64,000 nt of DNA, from NCBI GenBank assembly GCA_026874595.1, contig CM049312.1:27521956-27585955 (forward strand), given 5' to 3'. The position numbers were made by a program, and so were the translations under genes. The first letter of the stretch is position 1. The number at the start of each line of letters is the position of its first letter. The notes below the pieces were generated by a model. It searched no databases, had not been told where the DNA came from, and was given only the letters and a program-made list of their open reading frames with translations. Source of the stretch: Sipunculus nudus. Lineage: Eukaryota > Annelida > Sipuncula > Golfingiida > Sipunculidae. Shown here piece after piece: positions 12,350 through 22,804 of this stretch.

Positions 12350-13120
12350 ACATTGGAATGAGATCGTGTATCTGAATGCATGGGATTGAGAGCGTGTTTC
12401 TATGAGCATGGGAATGAGGGCGTGTATTTTTGACATATGAATGAAGGCGTGTATCATTGAGCCTTGGAATTAGGGCGTGTATCAATGAGCATGTTAAAAG
12501 GGTTTGTATCGATCACTGAGCATGGGAATTAGAATGTAAAGGAGAGCGTGTATCTAAAAGCATGGGATCAGGGCGTGTATCTATGAGCATGAGAGACACG
12601 GCGTGTATGTATTAGCATAGAAATGGTCGCGTGTATCTTTGACGAAGCATGGGAATAAGAGCGTATATCTGTGACTGAGAATGTAAAAGACAACGTGTAC
12701 CTATGAGCTTTGATTGAGGGCGTATATCTCTGAGCATGGTGAGATGGCGTGATTTGATCACTGAGCATGGAAAGGAGGGCGTGTTTCTATCACCATGAAT
12801 ATGAGGGCGTTTATCTATGAGTATGCGAATAAGGGCGTTATTAGCATGCTAATGAGGGCGTGTATCTATTAGCATGGTAATGAGGGCGTGTATCTTTTAC
12901 GGAGCATGTGAAGCAGAACGTTTTTCTCTGAACATGGAATGAGGGCGTGTAACTATGAGCATGGGATGAGGGTGTGTTTTTATGAGCATGGTTATAAGGG
13001 ATGTATCTATCAGTATTGACATGACGGCGTGCATCTATAAGCATGGGATGAAGGTGTGTATCAGTGACCGACAAGGGAATGAGTGCGTGTATCTATCAGC
13101 TTTGAAATAAGGATGAATAT

Positions 13121-13259
13121 TGTTACGGGGTGACATAAAAGCGGACCGAACTGTCTCGCCAGTAAAGCGGTTGGAACGCCGGACTTGTGTGCCACCGACC
13201 TGGGTTCGACTCCCGGATCCTCCAAGGATTTTTCCCTTCAACAATTTCTCTTCGTAACA
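13121..13259 (+). repeat. 139-bp LTR containing a tRNA-like domain
   Basis: A CATAAAAG TATA-like word lies at about 13,135. GGACCGA (13,143-13,149) could form an acceptor stem with TCGGTCC, which survives in the third LTR (before 13,700) and is degraded here. GGGTTCGACTCCCGG (about 13,202-13,216) fits a T-arm and Pol III B box. The segment between (CGCCAGTAAAGCGGTTGG, then CGCCGGACTTGTG) resembles D and anticodon arms. So the LTR body appears to be built from a tRNA-like or SINE-like sequence. Confidence 0.65.
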
Positions 13260-13262
13260 AAA

Positions 13263-13280
13263 TGGGGGCTCGCCCGGGAT
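13263..13280 (+). other. Primer binding site, tRNA-Pro type
   Basis: TGGGGGCTCGCCCGGGAT differs from the well-known tRNA-Pro primer binding site by one base (C for T at position 11). Its position three bases after the LTR end is as expected for reverse transcription priming. The second copy (from 13,542) keeps only TGGGGGCTC and is then diverged. Confidence 0.8.
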
Positions 13281-13379
13281 GACGGTAAAACTTTGTGTCC
13301 CAGTGAATAAGCTCACCAAAGTGTGACTCCTGGGACAATTAGCTCTATTCTGATAACAGAACGTTCTGAAGAGGGGGCG

Positions 13380-13538
13380 TTTTACGGGGGGGGGGCAAAA
13401 AAGCTGACCGAACTGTCTCGCTAGTGAAGCTTGCTTTCCTAGCGAAGCGGTTGGTACGCCGGACTTATGCGCCACCTACCTGGGTTCGACTCCCGGATCG
13501 GCCCAGAATTTTACCCTCAACATATTTTCTTGGTAACA
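13380..13538 (+). repeat. Second LTR of the miniature element
   Basis: It begins TTTTACGGGG (first LTR TGTTACGGGG) and ends GGTAACA. It carries a G-run expansion and about 20 extra bases in the D-arm region compared with the first LTR. B box GGGTTCGACTCCCGG is intact, followed by ATCGGCCCAG. Confidence 0.7.
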
Positions 13539-13630
13539 AAATGGGGGCTCATCTAACGTGACGGTAAACTCTGTGTGGCCCAGGGAATAAGCTCACCAAA
13601 GTGTGACTCCTGTGATAATTAGTCTTGTTC

Positions 13631-13735
13631 TGATACCGGGTGACATAAAAGCGGACCGCGAAGCGGTTGGAACGCCGGACTGGGACTCCCGGATCGGTCC
13701 AGGATTTTTCCCCTCAACAATTTCTCTTCGTAACA
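13631..13735 (+). repeat. Third LTR, internally deleted
   Basis: It starts TGATACCGGGTGACATAAAA and ends TTCGTAACA. Two internal deletions remove most of the D-arm region and the segment between GCCGGACT and GGGACTCCCGG. The purine tract expected before it is missing, so the junction was made by deletion or recombination. Confidence 0.65.
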
Positions 13736-16419
13736 ATATTTATGAGCATTGGAATGAGGGCTTGTATCTATGAGCATGGGGTGACGTCGTGAATCGATTT
13801 CTGACCGTAGGAATGGGGGTGTGTATTGATTACTAAGCATGGGAATGGGCGTTAACTATGAGTATGGATTTAGGGCGTGTATCTAAGAGCATGGATTAAG
13901 AGCGTGTATCTATTAGCATGGAATCAGGCCTTGTGTCTATTAGCATGGGAATTAAAGCGTGTTTCTTTTGACAGAGCATGGGAATGATGACGTATATTTG
14001 TGACTGAGAATATGAAGGACAACATGTATCTATGAGCAGAGGCTAGGGCGTGAATCTATGAGCATGGGATGAGGGCGTGAATCGATCACTGACTATTAGA
14101 ATGTGGGCTTGTATTGTTCACTTAGCATGAAAATGAGGGCATGTTTCTAAGAGCATAGTAATGAGGACATGTATCATTCAGCTTAGGAATCAGGATGTGT
14201 ATCTTTTTGCCTGGGATGAGGGCGTCAATCTATGAGCATGGGAATGAGGGCTTGTATCTATGAGCATTGGGTGAGGGCGTGAATCGATTACTGACCATAG
14301 GAATGAGGATGTGTATGGATTACTGAGCATAGGAATGAGAGCTTGTATCTTTGAGTATGAATTGAGGGCGTGTATCTAAGAGTATGGTTTAAGGGCGTGT
14401 ATCTATTAGCAAGGAATCAGGCCGTGTGTCTATGAGCAAGGAAATTAAAGCGTGTTAATGATTACTATTAGCATGGTAATGACTGCGTGTATCTTTGACG
14501 GAGCATGGGAATAAGGGCGTATATTTGTGACTGAGAATGTGAATGACAACATGTATCTATGAGCTTGGATTGAGGGCGTGAATCTATAAGCATGGTATGA
14601 GGGCGTGAATCGATCACTGACTATAGGAAAAAGGGCTTGTATTTATCACTTAGCATGGGAATGAGAACATTTTTAATGAGCATGGTAATAAGGGCATATA
14701 TCTACTAGCATATGATTAAGGGGGTGAATTAATCACTGACCATGGAAATGAGCGCGTGTTTTGATCACTGAGTATGGCAAGGAGGGCGTGTATCTATGGA
14801 TATGGGAATGCGGACGTTTAACTATGAGAATAGTAATGAGGGTGTGTATCTATTAGCATGGGATGAGGGCGTGTGTCGATAACCCAGTGGAGAATGAGTG
14901 CGTGTGTCTATCAGAATGGTAATAAGGATGTTTAGCTATTAGCGTTGGAATGAGAGCGTGTATCTAGGAGCATGGGAATCGGGGGTGTATCTATGAGCAT
15001 GGGAGGAGTGTGTGTATCGGTGACTGAGTATGGAATGAGTGCGTGTGTCTATCAGCAGATAAGGATGTATAGCTATGAGTAAAAAAAGGAGGGCGTGTAT
15101 CTATGAACAAAGGAATGAGGGCTTGTGTCTATTAGCATGGTAATAAGGGCGTTTGCCTTTGACGTCAAGGATAGCTCATATATTTGAGTAAGGGATCAGG
15201 GCTTGTATGTATGAGCATAGAATCAGGGCGTGCATCTATGAGCATGGAATTAAGGCGTGTATCTATTAACATGGTAATAATCGCGTGCATCTTTGACGGA
15301 GCATGGGAATAAGGACGTATATCTGTGACTGGAATTTGAACTACAACGTGTATCTATGAGTATAAAAATGAGGGCGTGTATCTATGAGCATGAGATGAGG
15401 GCGTGAATTGATCACTGAGCATGGAAAGGAGAGCGTGTTTCTATCATCATGGGAATGAGAACGTTTATCTATGAGATGGGAATGAGGGCGTGTAACTATA
15501 ATGATAATAATGAGTGCGTCTATCTATTAACATGGTAATGAGGGCGTGTATGTCTGACGGAGCATGTCAAGCAGAACATGTATCGATGAGCATGGGATGA
15601 GGGTGCTTATAGATGACCGTGCATGGGAATCAGGGAGAGTATCTATGAACATGAGATGAGGGCGTGTAAATGAGCATGGGACGACGGCGTGTTTTTATGA
15701 GCATGGTAATAAGGGCATGTATCTATCACCATTGACACGAGAAAGTGTACCTTATAGCTTGGGATGAGGATTTGTATCGGTGACCGAGAAAAAAAATGTA
15801 TGCTTGTGTCTATCAGCTTGGTAATAAGGATGAATATCTATGAGCATTGGACCGAGGGCGTGTATATATTAGCATGGGATGCGGGCGTGAATCGATAACT
15901 GTCCATAGGAAAGAGGGAGGGTATCCATCATTGAGCATAAAAATGAGGGCGTGTATCTATAGGCATGGATGATTGAAGGCGTGTATCTATGAGCATGGGA
16001 TGAGGGTGTGTATTAATCACTGAGCATTGGAATGAGGGCGTGATTATATGACCAAGTATCTTTCAGCTTGGAAAAGAGGGCGTGTATCTATGAGCATGGT
16101 GTCTATTCCGACACGGGAATGAGTGCGTGTGTCAATCAGCATGAAAATATAAGGATGAATGTATATATATTTATATATATATATACATATGAGCATTGGA
16201 ATGAGGGCGTGTATCTATCAGCATTAAATGAGGGTGAGTATCAATGTCTGAGCATCGGAATGAGGGCTTGAATGCATGGGGATTGAAATGAGGTCGTGTA
16301 TCTATGAGCATGGGCTGAGGGCGTATAACTATGAGCATGTGATGAGGGCGTATCTATGAGCATCGAATAAGGACGTGTGTCTCTGAGCATGGAAATGAGG
16401 GTGTTTATTTTACGGAGCA

Positions 16420-17439
16420 TTGAAATTTTTAATTTAAATTGTTTTCGTAATCCGAAAGTTTATTTGACATTTCCTGATTTACATAAACAAACTGTAATTA
16501 TTCTCATAGAAGTCCAAGTACTTTAGGTGCGAGTTCAATTCCATCTCCTTCGAATCCGAATCCAATACAAATGTCTTTAAAATGGGAATTTCGGATTATC
16601 ATGTACCTTTAAGTTAGCTCACACAAGCTTTTACTTTAAAAGTTAATTTCATTTATAACTCTCGGTGCTGAGCAGAACTTGGTATATTTGGTGTTATTAT
16701 CCTGTAATGGTCTGTTGTTTGTTCGGACAGGTACATTAGTCTAATGTGATAGAGTACAAAAATATTGGATCCGGCAATACCTCAGTTTTAAGTTAAAGTA
16801 CTATAACCCCAGCTATTTACCCCATTGATTCACACTCTGTTTTAAGCTAGATCTAGTACTGTACGGAAAATCTTTTATTAAAAATTCTAATTTGAAGCAA
16901 ATTTTTGAAATATAATCCTCAGACATTTAGATCGGCAAATGATCGGGTAAGGTGGGTCCTGAACCAATAACCGACATCGCTTAAATTGCGTATGACTTAT
17001 CTCGCCATTTCGAAGTCTGAATCCCAGATATTTTTGATTGATAAATGTGTCTGACCCACCTTAAGAAGCAATTTCTTATACAGTGCAATTGCTTTCACAT
17101 TATGGGGTGTTAAAAACACTTGACAGTGAATTGACGTGTCATTTTTTGGCAAATTTCATTTATGCCAAACGTCATGTGACTGTTTCGTGTGATAAGACAT
17201 TAATAGAATGAGAACAACTTTCGGATTTTATTAACGTTAAAATTTCAGTCATTATGCTATCACTATCTAAACGATACACAGCTCAGGTATAACTTTAGTA
17301 TTACTTTATAGCAGTAGTTAACATCCTACTTAAAATGTTAACTGTATAATTCAAATAACTATTTGTGACTATTTTTGTTATTTGCATTATTATATTGTTC
17401 GTATTGATTGTGATTGTACTCTTCGTTACACGGAGGAAA
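16420..17439. other. No gene seen
   Basis: AT-rich DNA with two paralogous stretches, 39,906-41,180 and 44,996-46,340. Unit 1 lacks about 190 bp (after 17,250) that the other two keep; the missing segment contains the small open frame described at 40,856. Confidence 0.55.
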
Positions 17440-17680
17440 TAAAGAAAATCAATCAATCATTGGTTGTTATACTTGGCAACACGCGCCTACGTTAGACCAG
17501 GCCCCTTTATCTGGAAACGTCTTTTGCTGTTCCCTTCATCTCATGTTCTGCGGCCACTTACGATGTGCTGCTGCTGGAGCTAGTTATGCTGCATCTTCTT
17601 CTCGTTGACCACGCCCTTAAGTTGACTCCGTTACTCACGTCGTGGATTCTTGTAGCTGAGCAAGGTGTGTCCATACAATT
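17440..17680 (+). repeat. Conserved block X, copy 1 of 3
   Basis: Also at about 41,200-41,440 and 46,360-46,590. It is locally GC-richer and better conserved than its surroundings. It contains GGAGGAAATAAAGAAAATCA, then GGCAACACGCGCCTACG, then a segment ending in GTCGTGGATTCTTG. The third copy ends AAGGTATGT, a good splice-donor word; here it is AAGGTGTGT. It could be an old exon or a piece of a mobile element; I cannot assign it. Confidence 0.5.
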
Positions 17681-20112
17681 TTCTCACTCCAGGTGTCGTC
17701 GATTCTTTCATTTGAATTATAAACGGTTACCTTTTTCCATAAACAAAAGTGAGTAAATACCTGGGGTCAGCTGAAGCTCATATTTGATGAAATTGTAAGT
17801 AAGGTCAAGTTCAGACCGGTCAACAAGTGTGTGATATTTAAAGATAAATATTATTTTCAATGAAACAATACCTCTTTACCATTTTCTTGAGAAAAACATA
17901 TCCAAGCTATTCATGTAAGATTCTTTACTCCATTACTTCATCATTAATGCAAATTTTGAACCTCTGTTCATTTTTAGAGTCAATTTGAAAGCAATCAGGT
18001 GGTAAAATATATTAAAGATACCGTTTTTACATTATCTTTACATCATCACATTGTTTCAAAAACTAGATAATCTTAAAATTGTAATCAAATCTGCATATTA
18101 TTCATGACACTGGGTTTATCACTTAGGTGAGCTGATAAAATGTACAACAGTACTAACAAATTGAAAAAACCCTCAGTTTGAGGTTATTCATGCTATTTAT
18201 ATATTAACATACAACATTAGAACCGTAGTCGTTTGAATAAAACAAATCAATTACGGTCATCTTAATTTTTAGAGAGTCGGTTTATTTTGGCAATTGATCA
18301 GTTGACATCAAAATCAATATTCAATATGAGTAATTCAGAGTAAAATTAAGATAAAGTAATCTAGCTATGTTCCTAAAATGACGCCATTATGCCAAAATCT
18401 GAATAATCCATAGAAGAACTATTCCAGCCAAATAGACACTGTGGGTGGCTGTCGGGTGGGCTTCCCACCTGCTGTTATGCAAAAGGAACAGCTTTGCCCC
18501 ACAGCATGGTTCCGCACACGTAAAGTTGATAGTGCAAGTTAATAGGACTTGAACATGAAAAGTTTAATAATACACCGAATTAAATAATACCTTAAATCAT
18601 GCATCGTCACGGAATATAAATATGATTTTATTGAACTCTATAAAGATTGACTCATGTCACGTAAATAAATTAAACAATTAACTGGCTTGAAATGCATAAA
18701 AATGTTTAGAGTTCTTTAAGGCAAACATCAAGAAATAACACGGTAGTCTTAATAACCTCATGTCACATGACGATTGGTAAAAAAAAAAATTTCAGGTCAG
18801 CTAAGTCATATCCTTGATGCTGATTCAGTAAGACCAGTATTCAACTTAAAGTATGTTTATATACACAGTAATTGATGAATAGCTGATCTATCGAGCATTA
18901 TATGAGTGGTTCAGTGTGTTATAAAAATAAAATATATAAATATATTTTCGGAAAATTCCTGCCTGCACCATTCCTCAATTCTTAAAGCAAGGTATTCATC
19001 TTCTCCTTCTATAAAACTAATGTAATTTCTGGATCACCCTGTAAATGTAAGTGAAATCTAGGAAATTCCTTTTCAGAAAAGTTCTCATTACACCTCTTAG
19101 ACGGATGTATAAGCTTATCTTGTACACAAGCTGTTTGTAAAAACAGTATTTTTGGCAGTGATATGGTACTCGAGACCTTTTTGGGGGGACTCGGACTTGG
19201 ACTTGAGCGTCATGGACTCGGACTTGTACACGCACTCGGAACTAAGGACTCGAGACATCAGGCCGAGTCCCTCGAGTCCAGCAGAAGGAAAGATCTATCA
19301 CATATCAAAAAGATATTGACATGCATGTGCAAACTAAAAACAAAATATTAGAGAAAAGATTATATACCAGTTTTTAAGGAGCTAAATGTAATTTTAGGGG
19401 GAAGTTCAATCGTTCCAATGTTTGCCTGTATGAGACAGACGAAAAGGCGTCATTACAACCCGTATACATAATATATGATATATAAGTATATAAGTATAAT
19501 GACAGGTTTGATATGAATATAATGACAATTTTATTGCCTTAAATGGTTAATCGAAGTCCATATGAATTTAAAAAATGTAGGCGATGACACCCTCTCACCC
19601 TCGGAGAATGTTTAGGCACCAAAATCAAAATCTCGTAAACAGTAAAAATAAATGACTGTAAATGAATCTTTTTTTCCGGTTTGGTAACAATTTTATGCCA
19701 TCAGATGGTAAATGATATTCATAGACCAGGCGAGTGCTTTAAATTCATACGGAAAGACTTTTTTATTTAGGACCTATCCGTTGGAAAGATGAATTCCAGG
19801 TGTTCCCCACATGATAAATAATGAAAAATACACAAATATTTTCCCTCGCATAATTGTAACCTCATCTACCCCGAGAAATCATATAGCTCCGTGATTTGCA
19901 TAGCAGCAGACCCATAATAGTATACCAGTCGACTATCAGTCTAAGCCCCAACCCCATTCTTATTTTGTAATAATATTACGTTATTGGGTACTCAGGCTTA
20001 TATTCAGGCACATAGTACAGAACAAAACAGATTGCCGATTGTCCCACTAGCTGCAACATAACAACACAGGTAACATTCACTCAGAAATATCGAAACGGAA
20101 GTAATAGATCAA
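17681..20112. other. No gene seen; short GACTCG-rich patch
   Basis: Within it, 19,176-19,290 is built from words such as GACTCGGACTTGGACTTG and is repeated at 55,885-56,005. Most of 18,060-19,150 has no second copy in the window. From 19,150 onward it is homologous to 55,861-58,148. Confidence 0.55.
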
Positions 20113-20121
20113 AGTTTTAAT
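20113..20121 (+). repeat. Left 9-bp target duplication AGTTTTAAT
   Basis: Identical to 20,514-20,522 on the other side of the foldback element. The homologous site in unit 2 (about 56,842-56,850) reads AGTTTTAAA once, with no element. Confidence 0.85.
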
Positions 20122-20513
20122 CATTCACTACGCTTCGGGCTTTTGAAATCAGTTCAACAAAGTCAAAACGAAAGACCTCACTCACACCTTCAGGGGAGGG
20201 GGGTGGATGTCTTCTGGGCCTGGCCTAAAACAGGGAACGGAACGGAACATGGAATGCGTAACAGGGATCTTATTTACGGAACGGAACGGAACAAACATAT
20301 AAAAAGTGTCAAAACTTTTAAATGGGTGAATTTTTCATTACATAATTATAGTTATAAACGTTTTTCAACATATACATGTTTAATTTTTATGTTAGCCCCT
20401 GTTCCACGTTCCGTGTTTTAGGCCAGCCCCGGAGGACCCCCTAGGAAGCGTGAGTGAGAACTTTTGTTTTTTACTTTGCCGAACTTATTTAAGAGGCCGA
20501 GGCGTAGTGAATG
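20122..20513. mobile_element. Mutator-like foldback MITE (392 bp)
   Basis: Long imperfect terminal inverted repeats begin CATTCACTACGC and end GCGTAGTGAATG, and pairing continues inward for roughly 150 bp per side (for example GGCCTGGCCTAAAACA on the left, TGTTTTAGGCCAGCCCC on the right). A 9-bp target duplication flanks it. Long inverted repeats plus 9-bp duplications are typical of Mutator-like elements. The interior has GGAACGGAAC repeats and no transposase. The element is absent from the orthologous position in unit 2, so it inserted after that duplication or was lost precisely. Confidence 0.8.
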
Positions 20514-20522
20514 AGTTTTAAT

Positions 20523-20964
20523 ATGATGAAGTTACATCTATCCCGAGAAGGCTAATTAGTTTATGACTTTCCGTTGGAATGAACTACGAATCCTGTAACT
20601 GGTTTCTATACCGAGTACAGTAAAGCAAACACCGATCAATACTACAGGACTTCCATTACATCTTGATCATTTTCATAAAGCACCTGTAAATACAGTGGCG
20701 GACTAAGAAGGCAGCGCGTCCCCGGTTGAGCTGTTACTTCTCTTATTTTGTATATTTCTTTTCCCAGTGATACGTACATTAATTTTCATTTTTATGGATA
20801 TCTTCTTAATTACCTAACAAATTAAGTTATGCAGCTTTTATCGCTTTTTAATTTGTAAGATTATGGTAAATTTATGAAGAGCTCTGTGATTTAGATAGCA
20901 TTCAAATGTAACATACTATGGGAGGGAGTCTTTCCATGATTACACTGGAATAACCCCGGCCACT
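20523..20964. other. No gene seen
   Basis: AT-rich sequence aligned with about 56,851-57,164, with several gaps. No conserved frame. Confidence 0.5.
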
Positions 20965-21150
20965 TTCCAATAAAAGCCCAATCAATAATCGCCTGCGTTG
21001 GTGAAGTAGGGCCTTATGGTTTGCCTGCAGAGCCAAGCTTGGGGTTTTCTCAACAATATGCAAATTTTACGTCATCTCAGCTGATACTCGAACTCATTAT
21101 CTGTGCTATGTTGAGTCCGGTGCGCCGCCAATACCACTGTGACAGAAACC
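20965..21150 (-). mobile_element. tRNA-derived SINE on the minus strand, closing block of unit 1
   Basis: Read on the minus strand it has an A-box-like TGGTATTGGCGG (21,125-21,136), then GCGCACCGGACTCAACATAG, then B box GAGTTCGAGTATC (21,083-21,095). The copy at 57,165-57,345 has the better B box GGGTTCGAGTAGC. The acceptor stem does not pair well, so this is a SINE head rather than a working tRNA gene. Confidence 0.55.
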
Positions 21151-21981
21151 GGTAAAGTTTAACATGCGCCTTTAGCATTTATAAGTTAATATTCTAATCA
21201 ATTATTTTACCACGAGGATTACATTTAAATGGGAGACAACTTGAAAGTTATAAACAAACAAACCTATTCCACTATACAGACATCGGCATGTTAAAATATC
21301 AAATGTTTGGACTTTCGAGTTGATATCCAGATTTTGAAGAAATATAAAAATTTGAGCCGGTCTCACGAGAACCCCCGCCCCCTAAAGTATGACTACGTTT
21401 TGCAAAGACATCTTAGAGAATAGTAGTTGAGAAACCAAAATTCCTCATATTTTTTTTGTACAACTACCACAAAATGACCTCTTTACACTGAATATTTAAA
21501 ACTTTTTCTTAATATGGCGTCAGATTGCACCCAACTGGCGCGCTGACCAAGGCGATTGTCCTTTCAGCATCCACAGCTGTTACACTTGCTGATGTCACAC
21601 ATCTTAACCGCCTTTTGGCAAATTGTCTTACAATTTATGCGGCCAGTCATTATTTCGATGAATACTAAAATGGGCACGCCTCCAGATAGAAGAACGTGAC
21701 AAAATCAAGTATGCATTGCGTTGCTTTTGAAGTCTATAGTAAACAATATTGTTACAGAAACCGTCTAGACATGGGCCGATTCCAACGGAATTATGCTCGA
21801 ACTGATCCTAACATCAAATATGACTCATGGGTTCTCTAAACCAAGTTCTCACGCTAACATCTATACAATATACTCCACATTAATGTACAACAAATTATAA
21901 AACAATTATCTAGTTATACTACTCATACTTGAACATGCAGTGAAATAACTATAAGTCACAGTTTTCTGGTGATACCGCCAC
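21151..21981. other. No gene seen, end of unit 1
   Basis: Homologous to about 57,346-58,148. Frames in this stretch differ between the copies. The unit boundary falls just before TGGTAAATAAT at 21,982. Confidence 0.55.
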
Positions 21982-22804
21982 TGGTAAATAATCCCCTTCG
22001 GCGAACTCTCGAAAGCACGCTTAGGTTTAATTGATATACGAGTACACTAAAGTTAGGAAACTATGATGTCAATGTAAGTGACCATTCCTGTTTTGATTAG
22101 CGAAATAATCCGGCATATGTTTCCTCCTTGATGTCGGAGTGTATGACAATAAAATTCTTAATAGGATATCGCCTGCATAATGTTCTTTGGGCTTAATGCT
22201 ATATACACCAACAGCTACACACACACACCGACGTGTGCGTCTGTCAGATCATCTTTCTGCTGAAATAGACTATCAAATCACCTTTTTTATTCATTTTTAT
22301 ACTATCAAGTCTGACGCAGCTAGCTACGTTTACTCATAATTGATTCAGAGAGAACCGATCAGGCGTCTATTTCTGAACGAGGCGATTAAGCCAATCAAAG
22401 ACTCGCCGCGTGGATGTCTAATTCGATGTTCAATCAAACGTTTGGCTTTGTTTAAGCATGTCCCGTTTCAGGTACGTGTTCTTGTCGGTTTGTGAACAAT
22501 GTGTGGTTTACATTTTGTTCTTTGGAATTGATAGGCAATTTTGATTTTGTTCAATTTTCACGAAACACTCAAAAGAGCGGCTCGGTTAAACATGGTATGT
22601 GAAAGTGTATAGGTAGCTTAAAATGACTTGAGAGAATATGAAGATGATTTATCTGCTTTTCTCCTTAACTGGATGGAGTTGATTATTTTCATATATTTTT
22701 TTCAGACTTCCATAAATTTTCGGAAGGAAAACGGGTTAAACACATTATGCACAACCCTGGTCATCAATCGTCCATGAATTTACTGATTAGAGTACTCAGT
22801 GACA

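Larger units (their letters stand above)
13121..13735 (+). mobile_element. Miniature LTR retroelement (TRIM-like), three LTRs
   Basis: The order is LTR (13,121-13,259), internal (13,260-13,379), LTR (13,380-13,538), internal (13,539-13,630), LTR (13,631-13,735). The first LTR starts TGTTAC and ends GTAACA. Three bases on lies TGGGGGCTCGCCCGGGAT, which matches the tRNA-Pro primer binding site used by many retroelements at 17 of 18 positions. A purine tract GAAGAGGGGG lies just before the second LTR. The flanks are ATAT on both sides, and the surrounding repeat unit reads GGATGAATAT/TTATGAGCATTGG, so the insertion and its 4-bp target duplication are clear. There is no gag or pol; the internal domain is only about 120 bp. 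It is absent from the homologous arrays at 38,428 and 44,290. The terminal unit looks like a solo-LTR-style recombination or tandem insertion product. Confidence 0.8.
12350..16419 (+). repeat. 28-bp minisatellite type II, unit 1 (about 4 kb)
   Basis: The unit is approximately GAGCATGGGAATGAGGGCGT plus GTATCTAT; 27-bp variants lack one A. There are roughly 120 unit equivalents after subtracting the LTR element inserted at 13,121-13,735. Homologous arrays are much shorter at 38,428-39,905 (about 1.5 kb) and 44,290-44,995 (about 0.7 kb). On the minus strand the array spells repeats such as HAHRYTPS and MLIDTRPH, which are translation artefacts. Confidence 0.95.
1..21981 (+). repeat. Segmental duplication unit 1 (about 22 kb)
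   Basis: Position 1 aligns with 21,982 and 58,149: all three begin with TGGTAAATAAT followed by a near-identical stretch. The order is 40-bp minisatellite, GPCR, TA-rich flank, SINEs, 28-bp array I, 38-bp array, MITE, 28-bp array II, and a closing block (19,150-21,981) that recurs at 55,861-58,148. Units 1 and 2 match almost base for base over the first 8 kb, so that duplication is young. Unit 3 is clearly more diverged. The window starts exactly at, or inside, a unit boundary, so more units may lie upstream. Confidence 0.9.

Noticed and set aside
12294-13074. Minus-strand frames rich in HAHRYTPS, HSYTPS and MLIDTRPH, also at 38,231-39,910 and 44,316-44,857
   Set aside because: Translations of the type II 28-bp array; not conserved as frames between copies and without any start context.
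13121-13735. Endogenous retrovirus fragment, because of the tRNA-Pro primer site
   Set aside because: There is no gag, pol or env coding trace and the whole unit between LTR starts is about 260 bp; a miniature LTR element explains it better.
8041-16419. CRISPR-like arrays with a 28-bp period
   Set aside because: The repeats are contiguous with no unique spacers, vary by substitution, and the DNA is eukaryotic. These are minisatellites.
17440-17560. End of an LTR followed by a primer site (TATACA then TGGCAACACGCGCC)
   Set aside because: The supposed primer site matches no tRNA 3' end I recognise, and no matching second LTR or start could be found.
21083-21136. A true tRNA gene on the minus strand
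   Set aside because: Box-like words only; the acceptor stem is not formed, and the duplicate at 57,281 has drifted independently.
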